This document shows, one piece after another, positions 44,383 to 53,735 of a stretch of DNA of 64,000 bases. The position numbers were made by a program, and so were the translations under genes. Within the stretch, counting starts at the first letter, position 1. Every line of letters begins with the position of its first letter. A model generated the notes under the pieces. It had not been told where the DNA came from, made no database searches, and saw only the letters and a list, made by a program, of their open reading frames with translations. This DNA is from CAZEVY01 sp964515555 (GTDB lineage Bacteria > Acidobacteriota > Terriglobia > Bryobacterales > Bryobacteraceae), in the NCBI GenBank assembly GCA_964515555.1, contig CAZEVY010000013.1:20839-84838 (forward strand). The letters run 5' to 3'.

Positions 44383-45183
44383 TTGGACACGCACGCCGCC
44401 CTCGGCCACGGGATGCCCACGGTGCGGCGGCTCGGGCTGGCGACGCGGGGCAACTCCCGCCTCACCGCCGACGACGTCGAACACGCCCTCGCGCGCGGCG
44501 TGAACTACCTCAACTGGTGCGGGAGGGCCGACGGGCTGAGCTGCGCGGTCTCGCGGCTGGGCGCGGCGAGAGGCGGCGTCGCGGTCGCGGTCCAGTATGA
44601 AGCCGGCGCGGACTACGACGCCCTGCTCGCGGCGCTCGGGACGAGCTACATCGACATCGCGACGCTCTACTACGTCGAGTCGGAGAGCGAGTGGGAGGCG
44701 ATCGTCGCGCCCGGTGGAGCGTGGGACCATCTCGCCGATCAGAAGCGGCGCGGCAGGTTGCGCGCGATCGGCCTGACGACGCATCAGCGCAAGCTGGCCG
44801 CGCGGTGGGCGGCGACGGGCAGGCTCGACATGCTGATGGTCCGCTACAACGCGGCGCATCGCGGGGCGGAGCGCGATGTGTTTCCCGTCGCGGCGGGCGC
44901 GGGAATTCCGGTGGTGACGTTCACGTCGCTTCGATGGAAGGCGCTGCTCCAGCCGACTCCGGCCGATCCCCCCGGATTCACACCGCCCTCGGCCGCCGAC
45001 TGCTATCGCTTCTGCCTGGCGAACCCCGCGGTATCGGTGGCGCTGGCCGCGCCCGGCAATCGCGCCGAGATCGACTCCACGCTCTCATTGCTGGACGATT
45101 GGCGCGAGCCGTCGAACGAAGAAACGGAGTCGATGCGGCGGCACGGCGACCGTGTGCACAAGCACGCCTCGACCTTCTGGTAG
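44383..45183 (+). CDS. aldo/keto reductase superfamily homologue
   Basis: A 266-aa (alpha/beta)8 barrel protein: RRLGLATRGNS, HALARGVNYLNW, DALLAALGTSYIDIATLYYV, GRLRAIGLTTHQRKLAARWA and VSVALAAPGNRAEI correspond to AKR segments. The usual catalytic Asp-x4-Tyr (as in FDTADVYG) is replaced by LNWCGRADG, and the Lys strand reads VAVAVQYEA, so reductase activity is doubtful. It is read from TTG 44383; ATG 44413 is an alternative start. It is divergent from the Gfo/Idh gene with a short shared promoter region. Confidence 0.7.
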   Translation: MDTHAALGHGMPTVRRLGLATRGNSRLTADDVEHALARGVNYLNWCGRADGLSCAVSRLGAARGGVAVAVQYEAGADYDALLAALGTSYIDIATLYYVESESEWEAIVAPGGAWDHLADQKRRGRLRAIGLTTHQRKLAARWAATGRLDMLMVRYNAAHRGAERDVFPVAAGAGIPVVTFTSLRWKALLQPTPADPPGFTPPSAADCYRFCLANPAVSVALAAPGNRAEIDSTLSLLDDWREPSNEETESMRRHGDRVHKHASTFW

Positions 45184-45269
45184 TGGCGCTTCATTGCACC
45201 ACGCAGCCCCGGCGCGAGCGGTTGGCGATGACTGGCGAACGCGCGGCATCGGCGCCGCGGCGCTGTGCC

Positions 45270-46469
45270 CTACGCGTAGCTCGAGACCGCGGCCTGGTTC
45301 TTCGCCGCGCGTTCGGCGGTGATGCGCTCCAGGTAGCCGCTCTCGCGCGAGGCGCGCAGCGGATCCTCGGGCAGTCCCTTCGAGCGCGCCCACTCGCGGA
45401 TGGCCGGACGCACGTCGGTGGCGAAGGCGTCCTTGAGGCAGTTCTCGGCGTCGACCAGCTCGCAGCGCGACTGCGCGCGCGCCAGGCGCTCGTGGTCGAC
45501 GAGGGCGGCCTTGGCGTAAAGCTCCTGCGCCGTCATGACCGTCTGGATCATGGCCTCGATCTTGCCCTTCAGGTTGTGGCTTTGATCGACCATGTAGGCG
45601 ATGTCGGCGCGCCGCCCGGTCTCCCATTCGTAGAAAGCGATCTCGTGGAAGATGCGGAACACCTGGTAGGGGTCGATGGAGCCGAGCGTGAGATCGTCGT
45701 CGGCGTAGCGGCGGTCGTTGAAATGGAATCCGCCGAGCATGTCGAGATCGAGCATCCAGGCGACGACCTGCTCGATGTTCTGCGCCTGGTAGTGATGGCC
45801 GGTGTCGACCAGCACCTTGGCGCGCGGTCCGGCCTCGCGCGAGAAGGTCAGCGCCATGCCCCAGTCGGCGATATCGGTGTGGTAGAAGGCAGGCTCAAAG
45901 GGTTTGTACTCGACGAGCAAACGCTGATCGCCGCCCAGATGCGAGTGCGCTTCGGCGAGACCCTCGCGGAACCAGCGCCGGCGCGCGCGGATGTTCTGCG
46001 TGCCGGGATAGTTGGAGCCGTCGGCGAACCACAGCGAGACGTCGCGGCATCGGAGCGCCTTGGCGATCTCGACGCTCGCGAGTATGTGATCCATGGCCGC
46101 GCGGCGCACCGCCGGGTCGGGATTGCCGAGGGAGCCGAACTTGTAGATCTGGTCCTGAAAGACGTTGGGGTTGATCGATCCGGCGCGGACACCGTGGCGC
46201 GCGGCGAGCGCCTCGACGTCGGCGGCGTTCGCGAGGCCGTCCGGCAGATCCCAGAGCACGTGCAGCGCGACCGTCGGGCACACGCCGGTAAGCGCGTGGA
46301 TGTGGCCGGCGTCGGCGAACTTTTCCTCGACGGTGGTGGCGGCGGCGGCCTGGAGGAACTTGCCGAATCGCGTGCCGGTGTTGGCGAAGCCCCAGGAGGG
46401 CAGCTCGATGCGAAAGGAGTCGAGCGCGGCGAAGAGTCGGTCGGGTGACGGCATAGTTGCTTCTATCAT
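45270..46469 (-). CDS. rhaI: L-rhamnose isomerase, RhaI type
   Basis: A 399-aa TIM-barrel, metal-dependent ketol isomerase of the Pseudomonas stutzeri-type L-rhamnose isomerase family, distinct from E. coli RhaA. Characteristic stretches are SWGFANTGTRFGKF, LWFADGSNYPGTQNI, LVDTGHHYQAQNIEQVVAWM, GGFHFNDRRYADDDL and DQSHNLKGKIEAMIQTV, which hold the metal-binding Glu/Asp/His residues. Related enzymes have broad sugar specificity. ATG 46469 is taken as the start; ATG 46454 is possible. No rhamnulose kinase or aldolase is adjacent. Confidence 0.88.
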   Translation of the reverse strand: MIEATMPSPDRLFAALDSFRIELPSWGFANTGTRFGKFLQAAAATTVEEKFADAGHIHALTGVCPTVALHVLWDLPDGLANAADVEALAARHGVRAGSINPNVFQDQIYKFGSLGNPDPAVRRAAMDHILASVEIAKALRCRDVSLWFADGSNYPGTQNIRARRRWFREGLAEAHSHLGGDQRLLVEYKPFEPAFYHTDIADWGMALTFSREAGPRAKVLVDTGHHYQAQNIEQVVAWMLDLDMLGGFHFNDRRYADDDLTLGSIDPYQVFRIFHEIAFYEWETGRRADIAYMVDQSHNLKGKIEAMIQTVMTAQELYAKAALVDHERLARAQSRCELVDAENCLKDAFATDVRPAIREWARSKGLPEDPLRASRESGYLERITAERAAKNQAAVSSYA

Positions 46470-46499
46470 CGCGCAGCCATCCCCTACGGCGGCCTCGGA

Positions 46500-47657
46500 T
46501 TATCGCCGCCGCTCCGGCCTGCCGAACGTGAGAAACTTCTGCCCCTCGCGCTGGCTCTCGTAGTCGAGCCGGATCCAGTGCTCGTCGCGAACGCCGTGGA
46601 TCACGCGCGCCTCGTCGAGCACGCCGTCCCACGAGCGCCGCTGTTGCGGAAACTGGCTCTGGTTCCCGATGCCGACCGGGTGGTCGCCCGACATCCAGGG
46701 CGTGTCGAAGGTTTCGGCCTTGTCGAGCGCGCCGTTGACGTAGAACTTCGCCTGCGGGAAGTCGTGGACGCCGGTGAAGTGATACCAGCGGTCGAGCGCC
46801 ATGTCGGTCTTGCCGACCACGCACAGATCGGCGCGCGGGGCCATGCGCTCGACGCAGATTTCGAGCAGATCGGCGGGCGGCTTGTGCCACGCGCGCACGC
46901 CGAACTTCTGCAATCGCCAGGAATTGTCGCCCTTGGCGAACATGGTCTCGTAGCCGGGGAGCCAGCGCTTCTCCTTGTCGCCGGGATTGGAGAACGCGCG
47001 CGCCTTCGCCCAGATGGAGAACGTCAGACGGTCGGCGATGTCGAAGGCCTTGCGCTTCTCTCCGGCGACGGCGACCCACTGGTTCTTCTCGTGGCGCAGA
47101 TTCAGTCCCTTCCCGAGGCGGCCGTCGACGCGCGCCCCCGCCTCCAGGTCGACGCCCGTGGCGTGGGCCCCGGTGGCGGTGGCGTCCCGGAAAGCGTCGG
47201 GCGCGACACCGCCGTCCTCGCCGAGATGCCAGACGCCGACGAAGCCGTCGCGTGTGTCGAAGACGGCGTGCGAATCGGCTGTCGAAGGCGCCTTGGGGTT
47301 TCCCCAGTGCATGTAGATCGACTGCTTCGAGGCGCCCCGCGCCAGGGGAGCCTTTACCCACACCAGCGCCGATCGTGCGGCGCGGTCCCACAACTCGATC
47401 GAATGCGCAAGTTCGCCGGCGGTCCGCGATTCCGAGAAGCGGATATCGGAGCCGTCGGCGTTCGTCTGTGCGAAGTCGAAGCTCGACGCGTCGAGTGCGA
47501 CTGCGACCGGGAAGTTCCGCACGTCGCCCGCGACGTTGGCGCCGGCGGAGGTGGTGTCGAGATGGATCGCCCTGACCCAGCGCCAGGCGGCGAAATTCTG
47601 AGCGCCGCAGGCCGCGGCGGCGCCCGCCAGGAGAACTATCGGCGCAAGAGGCCTCAC
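46500..47657 (-). CDS. secreted DUF2341/LamG domain protein
   Basis: A 385-aa exported protein. A signal peptide (VRPLAPIVLLAGAAAACG) is followed by a DUF2341 domain (about 25-130: NFPVAVALDASSFDFAQ, DIRFSE, SIYMHWGNPKA) and a concanavalin-like LamG domain (about 140-385: GVWHLGED, LTFSIWAKA, WYHFTGVHDFPQAKFYVNG, SWDGVLDEARV). These domains bind carbohydrate and often occur with ExbB/TonB systems. The GTG start overlaps the stop of the upstream Oar-like receptor (GTGA), so the two surface proteins are translationally coupled and probably act on the same glycan. Confidence 0.82.
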   Translation of the reverse strand: MRPLAPIVLLAGAAAACGAQNFAAWRWVRAIHLDTTSAGANVAGDVRNFPVAVALDASSFDFAQTNADGSDIRFSESRTAGELAHSIELWDRAARSALVWVKAPLARGASKQSIYMHWGNPKAPSTADSHAVFDTRDGFVGVWHLGEDGGVAPDAFRDATATGAHATGVDLEAGARVDGRLGKGLNLRHEKNQWVAVAGEKRKAFDIADRLTFSIWAKARAFSNPGDKEKRWLPGYETMFAKGDNSWRLQKFGVRAWHKPPADLLEICVERMAPRADLCVVGKTDMALDRWYHFTGVHDFPQAKFYVNGALDKAETFDTPWMSGDHPVGIGNQSQFPQQRRSWDGVLDEARVIHGVRDEHWIRLDYESQREGQKFLTFGRPERRR

Positions 47658-50600
47658 CAGTAGAGCTTGAGAGCCACCTGCATCTGCCGGGCGTCGCCGA
47701 CGGTGCTGTTGACGACGCCGAAGGTGTTCGAGTTCAGGCTGGTCGAGCCGGTGCCGAAGCGATGGCGGTTGAACATGTTGAACGCCTCCCACCGGAAGTC
47801 CACACGGCGCTGCTCGCCGAACGCGAACGACTTCGCCAGGCTGATGTTCTCGTTGAGCGCCGGGAACGAGCGCACCTTGGGGTTGTAGCGCGTGACGTTG
47901 CCGAAGGCGATCGGCTGCGTGGGGAACGCTCTGATGTTCAGAAACAGGTCGTACTGCGGATCGAACTCGTCGCCCCGCAGCGGCGCGCGCCAGTTGTCGT
48001 AGCTGGTTACGGTCGGTCGTGTGGTGCCGTTGAAGATCGGGAACGGGTTGTTCCGCGAGAGCGCCACCGGGCCGCCGCTGAAGTAGCCCTGGATCGCGCT
48101 GAGGCGCCATCCGCCGAGAATTCCGTTGACCACGCCGCCGGTGTTCAGGTAACGCCGTCCCTTGCCGACCGGAAGCTCGTAGATGGTGCTGAGCTTGAGG
48201 GCGTGAGTCTGATCGTAGTTGCCGATCGACTTTTCCAGGCCGCGGTTGTAATGGTCCTGCGAGTTGCCGCCGGCGTCGTAGCTGTCGGCGTCGGTCAGGA
48301 GCTTCGAGAGCGTGTAGTTCCACTGGAACGTCAGGCCGGCCGAGAAGCGCCGCTCCGCCTTCAGCACCATGGCGTGATAGGTCGAGTGGCCGCTCTTGTC
48401 GCCGCCCTGCGTGCCGGTGACGATCTGCTGATACTGCGGATACGGCCGCAGCGACTGGGCCACGTTGCGGGTAGTGGTCTGAATCGCCGAATTCGTGAAG
48501 TTCGCGTAAGGGAGCGCGATGCCCGCGTTGACGGCGGTGGCCGAGCCCGCGGTCACGTTGAGGATGTTGACCGCTCCCTGCGCTCCGAATCGCGCGATCA
48601 GGCTGTCGACGATGGGCGTGGGAACCTGGTTCAGGTTGACCAGCCCGGCCTGGAGGTGCGAACCGGTGGTGGCGTTATAGGAGGCCTCCAGGACGGTATT
48701 CGACGAAATCTGCCGCTGGATCGAGAAAGTCCAGTAGAGGTTCTCCGGCGCGCGCACGGCGTCGCTCAACTGCCAGAAGTCGACCGTGTTGTTGTTGGAA
48801 AACGTGGGATCGATGCGGGGCGGCAGAGGATAGGACGGCAGGCCGTTGTCGAGCTTGAACGCCGGCGTGATGCCCTGGTCGGCGGAGTTGAACACGTACT
48901 GTCCGATGAAGCCGGCGAAGTGGCCCGAGCCGGCCACCACGCTCACCTTGCTGAACGAGCGTCCGAAAGCGGCGCGGATCACCGTCTTCTGATCAAGCGA
49001 ATAGGCCAGGCCGAGGCGCGGTCCCCAGCCTCCGTACCAGCCCGGAACCAGGCTGCGGCGATTCTCGCGCCCCGGTCCGAAGCCGGCGAAGCGCAGCGCA
49101 CCCGGATAGTTGTTGACAGCCGGATTCGGGCGGTCGGGCGTGAAGTCGGAGTATTGGTCGGCGCCGTCTACCGGCGGACGCGTGAACTCGTAGCGCAGCC
49201 CGAGGTTCAGGGTCAGCCGGCGGGAGAGCCGCCAGTCGTCCTGCGCGTAGAAGCCGTAGTAGCGATAGAGCTGCGCGACGTAGCGGTTGGTTTCGGTGCG
49301 CCCGGAATGCGCGTCGCCGAGCAGGAAGCTCGCAAACGAGCTGCCGCTGGTGAAGCTGGTCGCCGCCGGCGCGGAGGTACCGAGGTAGCTGAAGCCGGCG
49401 CGTCCGGAGATATCCTGCTGCCCGTAGCCGTTGGCGCGCTGGCTCTGGAAGGCGAACCCGAACTTGTAAGTGTGCGATCCGCGGATGTAGTTGAGGTCCT
49501 CTTTGATGGCCCACAAGGGCTGCTCAGTGCCGTTATAGGAAGTCGCGCCCCAGGTGCTGAACTCGGTGAACGTGGCCGCCGCGAAGTTGATGTTGCAGTC
49601 GGGCACGTTCTTCAGGCACAGCCGGTCCTTCCAGTTCTGGTCGACGTTGGCCGAAGAGCTGACCTTGTAGAACATGTTGCCGCCGATCGAGAAGTGGTTC
49701 AGCAGGCGCGGCGTGAGCGTGAAGTCGTGAGTCATGCGGTAGGCTTCGGTCTCGAAGGTCTGCACTTGCCCGTCCCACAGCGGAAGCGGCAGTCCCGGAG
49801 GACCGCCGGGGCCCACGGTCTGGTTGAAGTTCGAGTTGTTGTAGAAGAACGCCAGCTTCTGGCGGGCCGTCAGCGAATGGTCGACCTTAAGGCTGTACTT
49901 GTTCTGCGGCGACAACACCGATCCGCCCGAGGCGAGGTAGTTGTTGCGCACGTAGTCGCTGGTGCCCGGCGCGGCGCCGCGATTGGGCTTCACCGGCGAG
50001 GCGAAGGCCGCCCACTGCTTGGCGAACGCGCTGATGCGGTTGCCCGGAATGAGGTTGCCGCTGAAGGGCTGGCGGATGAAACCGCTGCCGCCGGGGTTCG
50101 GCGCTGTGGTCGACGGATCGTAGATGACCAGGCGCTGGCCGTTGGCGTTCACCCAGTTGGTGAAGTCGCCGTTGTACATCTCCGGCGTCGGCACCGACCG
50201 GATGGCGTCGTTGGTGGCGACGCGGTTGCGGAATCCCTCATAGGAGAAGAAGAAGAAGGTCTTGTCGCGCCCGTTGTAGATCTTGGGAATCCACAGCGGA
50301 CCGCCGGCCGTGGCGCCGAAATCGTTCTGGCGGTAAACGGCGCGGGTAGGGGCGAAAAACGTCTTCGCGTCGAGCTTTTCGTTGCGCAGGAAGTCGTAGG
50401 CCACGCCGTGAAACTGGTTGGTACCGGACTTCGACGAGAAGGTCATGATGCCGCCGCCCGCCTGCCCGTACTCGGCCTTGAAGCCGTTGGTGTCGACGGC
50501 GAACTCGGTGATGGCCTCCAGCGACGGAGCGTTGTAGGCGATTTCGACGGCATCGGCGCTGCGGTTGGTGGCGACCGAAATGCCGTCGAGCGTCGCCTCC

Positions 50601-51130
50601 CAGGCCCGCGTCTGTCCGCCGCCGAGGGCGAGCTGTCCGCCGCCTCCTCGCGCTTCCGGTGTGATGGAGACGAGATTGAACGGACTGCGCAGCGCGTCGC
50701 CCACCACCAATGGGAGCTCGTCGACCATCTTGTTCTGCACCGCAGTGGTGATTTTCGCGTTCTCGGTCTGCACCTGAGCGATGTCGGAGGTCACCTCGAC
50801 GGTCTCGCTCACTTGTCCGACTTCCATGCGCGCGTCGGCGCGAATCGAGGCCGCCGCCGTCACCACGACGCCCTCGCGCACGAACTTCTTGAAGCCGCTC
50901 GCGGAGACTTCGATGCGATAGGTCCCCGGCGACAGGCCCGGCAGGTTGTAGTCGCCGGCGTCGGTGCTGGTGACGGTCGCCGGCCGGTTGGTGGCGACGT
51001 TGGTAACGATAACGACAGCGCCGGGAATGCGAGCGCCGCTCGAATCGGTGACCGAGCCGGTGATATTTCCGCGCTCGGTTTGCGCCCACAGACCGGCACA
51101 GAGTAATGTGGCGACGAATAGCTGCTTCAT
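47654..51130 (-). CDS. Oar-like TonB-dependent receptor with carboxypeptidase-regulatory domain
   Basis: An 1158-aa outer-membrane receptor, paralogous in layout to the one at 37.4 kb. Signal peptide MKQLFVATLLCAGLWAQ; carboxypeptidase-regulatory domain (ITGSVTDSSGARIPGAVVIV, YNLPGLSPGTYRIEVSASGF); plug region (LGGGQTRAWEATLDGISV); then a long beta-barrel ending LKLYW. A G-rich run just before the ATG serves as ribosome-binding site. Its stop overlaps the DUF2341/LamG gene. Substrate unknown; the neighbouring sugar isomerase suggests a glycan. Confidence 0.9.
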   Translation of the reverse strand: MKQLFVATLLCAGLWAQTERGNITGSVTDSSGARIPGAVVIVTNVATNRPATVTSTDAGDYNLPGLSPGTYRIEVSASGFKKFVREGVVVTAAASIRADARMEVGQVSETVEVTSDIAQVQTENAKITTAVQNKMVDELPLVVGDALRSPFNLVSITPEARGGGGQLALGGGQTRAWEATLDGISVATNRSADAVEIAYNAPSLEAITEFAVDTNGFKAEYGQAGGGIMTFSSKSGTNQFHGVAYDFLRNEKLDAKTFFAPTRAVYRQNDFGATAGGPLWIPKIYNGRDKTFFFFSYEGFRNRVATNDAIRSVPTPEMYNGDFTNWVNANGQRLVIYDPSTTAPNPGGSGFIRQPFSGNLIPGNRISAFAKQWAAFASPVKPNRGAAPGTSDYVRNNYLASGGSVLSPQNKYSLKVDHSLTARQKLAFFYNNSNFNQTVGPGGPPGLPLPLWDGQVQTFETEAYRMTHDFTLTPRLLNHFSIGGNMFYKVSSSANVDQNWKDRLCLKNVPDCNINFAAATFTEFSTWGATSYNGTEQPLWAIKEDLNYIRGSHTYKFGFAFQSQRANGYGQQDISGRAGFSYLGTSAPAATSFTSGSSFASFLLGDAHSGRTETNRYVAQLYRYYGFYAQDDWRLSRRLTLNLGLRYEFTRPPVDGADQYSDFTPDRPNPAVNNYPGALRFAGFGPGRENRRSLVPGWYGGWGPRLGLAYSLDQKTVIRAAFGRSFSKVSVVAGSGHFAGFIGQYVFNSADQGITPAFKLDNGLPSYPLPPRIDPTFSNNNTVDFWQLSDAVRAPENLYWTFSIQRQISSNTVLEASYNATTGSHLQAGLVNLNQVPTPIVDSLIARFGAQGAVNILNVTAGSATAVNAGIALPYANFTNSAIQTTTRNVAQSLRPYPQYQQIVTGTQGGDKSGHSTYHAMVLKAERRFSAGLTFQWNYTLSKLLTDADSYDAGGNSQDHYNRGLEKSIGNYDQTHALKLSTIYELPVGKGRRYLNTGGVVNGILGGWRLSAIQGYFSGGPVALSRNNPFPIFNGTTRPTVTSYDNWRAPLRGDEFDPQYDLFLNIRAFPTQPIAFGNVTRYNPKVRSFPALNENISLAKSFAFGEQRRVDFRWEAFNMFNRHRFGTGSTSLNSNTFGVVNSTVGDARQMQVALKLYW

Positions 51131-51569
51131 GGAGCCCCCCCTCTGACAGCAGCTATTCTATTGACCGGGAAAGCGCCAAGTCAAACGGGTCGGACCGGCC
51201 CGCGCCTCCCCACCCCTAGGGAGACCGGCCGGTCCACACTGTCATGTCAGCAGATGTTGACCCCCAACGGGGTCGGCCCGCCCGCCCTCGCGCACGGCAT
51301 CTCCGGACCACGACGGGCCGGGCGCGGCTGCGCGACGACGGATATCGGCAAGTCGGACGGCGTCCCGGCGAAAGGACAGTCCGAGACAGGTCATCGCGCC
51401 CCTCCGAACGCGACCACGGCGATGTGCGCCGTACAGTCACCTTATCGATCGGTCCCGGCGGCTCTTGAGAATTCCCGTCCGCGAATGGCGCTTCTAACGC
51501 TAGTGTTGTAATCTGGTCGAAAGCCACGTCGCTTCCCCGCCCCTTCGTCAGCGGCCCCCTCGGAGCTCC
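51131..51569. other. 439-base intergenic region
   Basis: No convincing gene, RNA or hairpin family was recognised. A TAGAAT (reading leftward, near 51155-51160) is a plausible -10 for the Oar-like operon. On the right, TGTAAT close to 51508 is a possible -10 for the cNMP/DUF294 gene. The GC-rich middle contains short inverted segments such as GACCGGCCGGTC near 51224, whose role is unknown. Confidence 0.35.
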
Positions 51570-53096
51570 ATGAAAACTTCGGTCATCCGATATCGCGTCG
51601 CCGACTTTCTGAAACAGCACGCGCCCTTCGATCTCCTTCCGGAGGACGACCTCCTCGCGCTTGCCTCCAGCGGCCGCGTCACCTTTCACGAGCGCGACGA
51701 GGAGTTGCACCAGGCCGGCGAGGCGCCCCGCGCGTCGGTACGCGTGATCCAGCAGGGTCGCGTCGAACTGCTCGACGCCTCTGCGCGACTGGCCGACGTT
51801 CTCGGCGAGGGCGATCTGATCGGCGTCGAGCGGCTCCTGGATCGGGAAAGCCACCAGCACACCGCGCGAACCGCCAGCGATGTGATCCTCTACGCCATCG
51901 ACGCGCGCCTGTTCAGCGAAATACTCGAGCGGCGGCCGGCGATGCGCGAGTACCTCGCTGCTCATTTCTCGCAGTCCGGAGGCGCCGCCGCGGGCGACGG
52001 GAGCTGGATGCTGGCGCCGGCGCCGCCGTTCGGGCTCGCTCGGGCGTCGAGCGGCGCGCCGCCGGGACTCGACGCCGCGGGGTGCTTCCTTCACCTGATG
52101 CGGGAGCGCGCCGAAATCCTCGGCAACGGCGACAGAGCTGCCGCCGCGTTGACGAGGGAGGCGCTCGCCATCGCCTGCGGACGCGACCCGGCGCTGGTGC
52201 ATCGTGAGATGCTGCGCGCCGAATCCAGGGAGTCGCTCGACTGGCTGCGGGAACGCGCGGGGGCGCTGCTCGCCGAGGGCCTGCAATCGGCGGCGCTGGT
52301 CGACCGCTGCGCCGGGTTCGCCACGGAGTTTCACTTGGCGGCGATGGAATCGGCGGCGCGCCTGTCGGGAGTCGACGGCGCCTGCTGGATGCTGTTCGGC
52401 GAGACCGCCCGCGGTGAATCGCTCACGATGGCGCGGGCCGAGGCGGGCGTCGTTTACGACGGCGGCGGGCCGGCGGCGGACGGCATCGCGGCGGAGCGAT
52501 GGCTGTCGCTGGAGGAATGGAAGGACCGCTTCACCGGCCTGATCGAGAACCCGATCCTCAACGACCTTTACGGGTCGCGCGAGCTGTTCGACTTTCGCGC
52601 CGCCGCGGGCGACCGCTCGCTCGCCGCCGAGCTCGCCGCCCACGTGAGCGCCGCGATCGCCGCCAGCGATTCCTTCCTTCCGATTCTCGCCAATGACGCG
52701 CTGGCGCGCGTGCCGCCGATGTCGTTCTTCGACGGCCTGGTGGTGGAGACCGACGGCGCCTCCAGCGCCACGCTCGATCTCGACGCCGCCGCGCGCACTC
52801 CCATCGCCGACGCGGCGCGCGTATGGGCCATCGAACGCGGCGAGACTGGCGCCGCCGGTACGATCGCGCGCCTGGAGCGGGCGGCGGAAGCGATGCCGGA
52901 ATCGGCCGGCGTCTTTCACGAGGCGGCCGCGGCGTACCGGATCGTCTCGTTTCACCTGGCCCGGTCGGGCGGGCGAGCCGTCACGCCGTCGTCGCTGAGC
53001 AAGTACGATCAGCGGACGCTGAAGTCCGCGTTCCCGGCAGTGCGCCACTTGCTGGAATTCACCTATCGCCGCTTCGATCCCGGCGGCGAGCGATGA
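51570..53096 (+). CDS. cNMP-binding/DUF294 nucleotidyltransferase-like protein, probably inactive
   Basis: A 508-aa protein. Residues 10-130 form a cyclic-nucleotide-binding-like barrel (HQAGEAPRASVRVIQQGRVE, LGEGDLIGVERLL). No CBS pair is visible. From about residue 230 come the DUF294 nucleotidyltransferase domain and its helical partner. The catalytic block, normally GS-x-x-R-x-E-Q followed by TDQD, reads FGETARGESLTMARAE (about 276-291), so the key Ser and both Asp residues are missing. It is coupled by ATGA overlap to a DEDDh exonuclease gene, a pairing also common for active DUF294 proteins. A regulatory or scaffold role is inferred. Confidence 0.75.
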   Translation: MKTSVIRYRVADFLKQHAPFDLLPEDDLLALASSGRVTFHERDEELHQAGEAPRASVRVIQQGRVELLDASARLADVLGEGDLIGVERLLDRESHQHTARTASDVILYAIDARLFSEILERRPAMREYLAAHFSQSGGAAAGDGSWMLAPAPPFGLARASSGAPPGLDAAGCFLHLMRERAEILGNGDRAAAALTREALAIACGRDPALVHREMLRAESRESLDWLRERAGALLAEGLQSAALVDRCAGFATEFHLAAMESAARLSGVDGACWMLFGETARGESLTMARAEAGVVYDGGGPAADGIAAERWLSLEEWKDRFTGLIENPILNDLYGSRELFDFRAAAGDRSLAAELAAHVSAAIAASDSFLPILANDALARVPPMSFFDGLVVETDGASSATLDLDAAARTPIADAARVWAIERGETGAAGTIARLERAAEAMPESAGVFHEAAAAYRIVSFHLARSGGRAVTPSSLSKYDQRTLKSAFPAVRHLLEFTYRRFDPGGER

Positions 53097-53680
53097 GGTG
53101 GACCGACGACTCCCCGGCCGCCGATGTTCGCTTCGTGGTGCTCGACACCGAGACCACCGGTCTTGACCCCCGGCGCGACCGCATCATTACGATCGGCGCC
53201 GTGGCGGTGGTCGCGGGCGAAATCCGCCTGGACGACTCCTTCGAGGCCATGCTGCCGGTCGAGCACAATCTCGCTTCAGTCACCGTGCACGGCGTCACGC
53301 GCGACCAGGCTCGCGACGGGGTCCCCGAACCGGAGGCGGTCGCGGCGTTCCTGGAATACCTGGGCGACGGCGTGATCGTCGGGCACCATATCGGTCACGA
53401 CGTGGCCATGCTCGACGCGGCCAGCCGCCGCTCGGGCGGCGCCGGACTGTCCAACCGCTCGCTCGACACCATGGACCTGGCGCTGCATCTCTATCGCAGC
53501 TCGTTTCAGTCGTTCACCCTGGACGCGCTGTGCGAGGCCTTCGGCGTCGCGCCACGGGATCGCCATACCGCCGGCGGCGACGCCTTCATCACCGCGCAGG
53601 TGTTCCTGCGGCTGCTGCGAGGCGCGGCCCGCGCGGGCCGCACGACGCTCGGCGAGATCGCCGCCCCGTACGTGGAGTGA
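53093..53680 (+). CDS. 3'-5' exonuclease, DnaQ/PolC type
   Basis: A 195-aa DEDDh-family exonuclease. Exo I is VLDTETTGLDPRRDRIITIG, Exo II is VGHHIGHDVAMLDAA and Exo III contains RHTAGGDAFITAQVF with the catalytic His and Asp. It starts inside the upstream DUF294 gene (ATGA, 53093-53096). It could supply proofreading for the exonuclease-less DnaE encoded at 17-20 kb, or work with the DUF294 partner on an unknown nucleic-acid substrate; the tight coupling favours the second. Confidence 0.87.
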   Translation: MRWTDDSPAADVRFVVLDTETTGLDPRRDRIITIGAVAVVAGEIRLDDSFEAMLPVEHNLASVTVHGVTRDQARDGVPEPEAVAAFLEYLGDGVIVGHHIGHDVAMLDAASRRSGGAGLSNRSLDTMDLALHLYRSSFQSFTLDALCEAFGVAPRDRHTAGGDAFITAQVFLRLLRGAARAGRTTLGEIAAPYVE

Positions 53681-53735
53681 GGCCGCCTGAGGAGCGCGCG
53701 GCGCTGGAGCGCCGGCTCACGGTATGATTGCCCCC

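Noticed and set aside
51244..51468. Short forward reading frame in the gap before the DUF294 gene.
   Set aside because: Arg-rich composition, no ribosome-binding site or family; typical of random GC-rich DNA.
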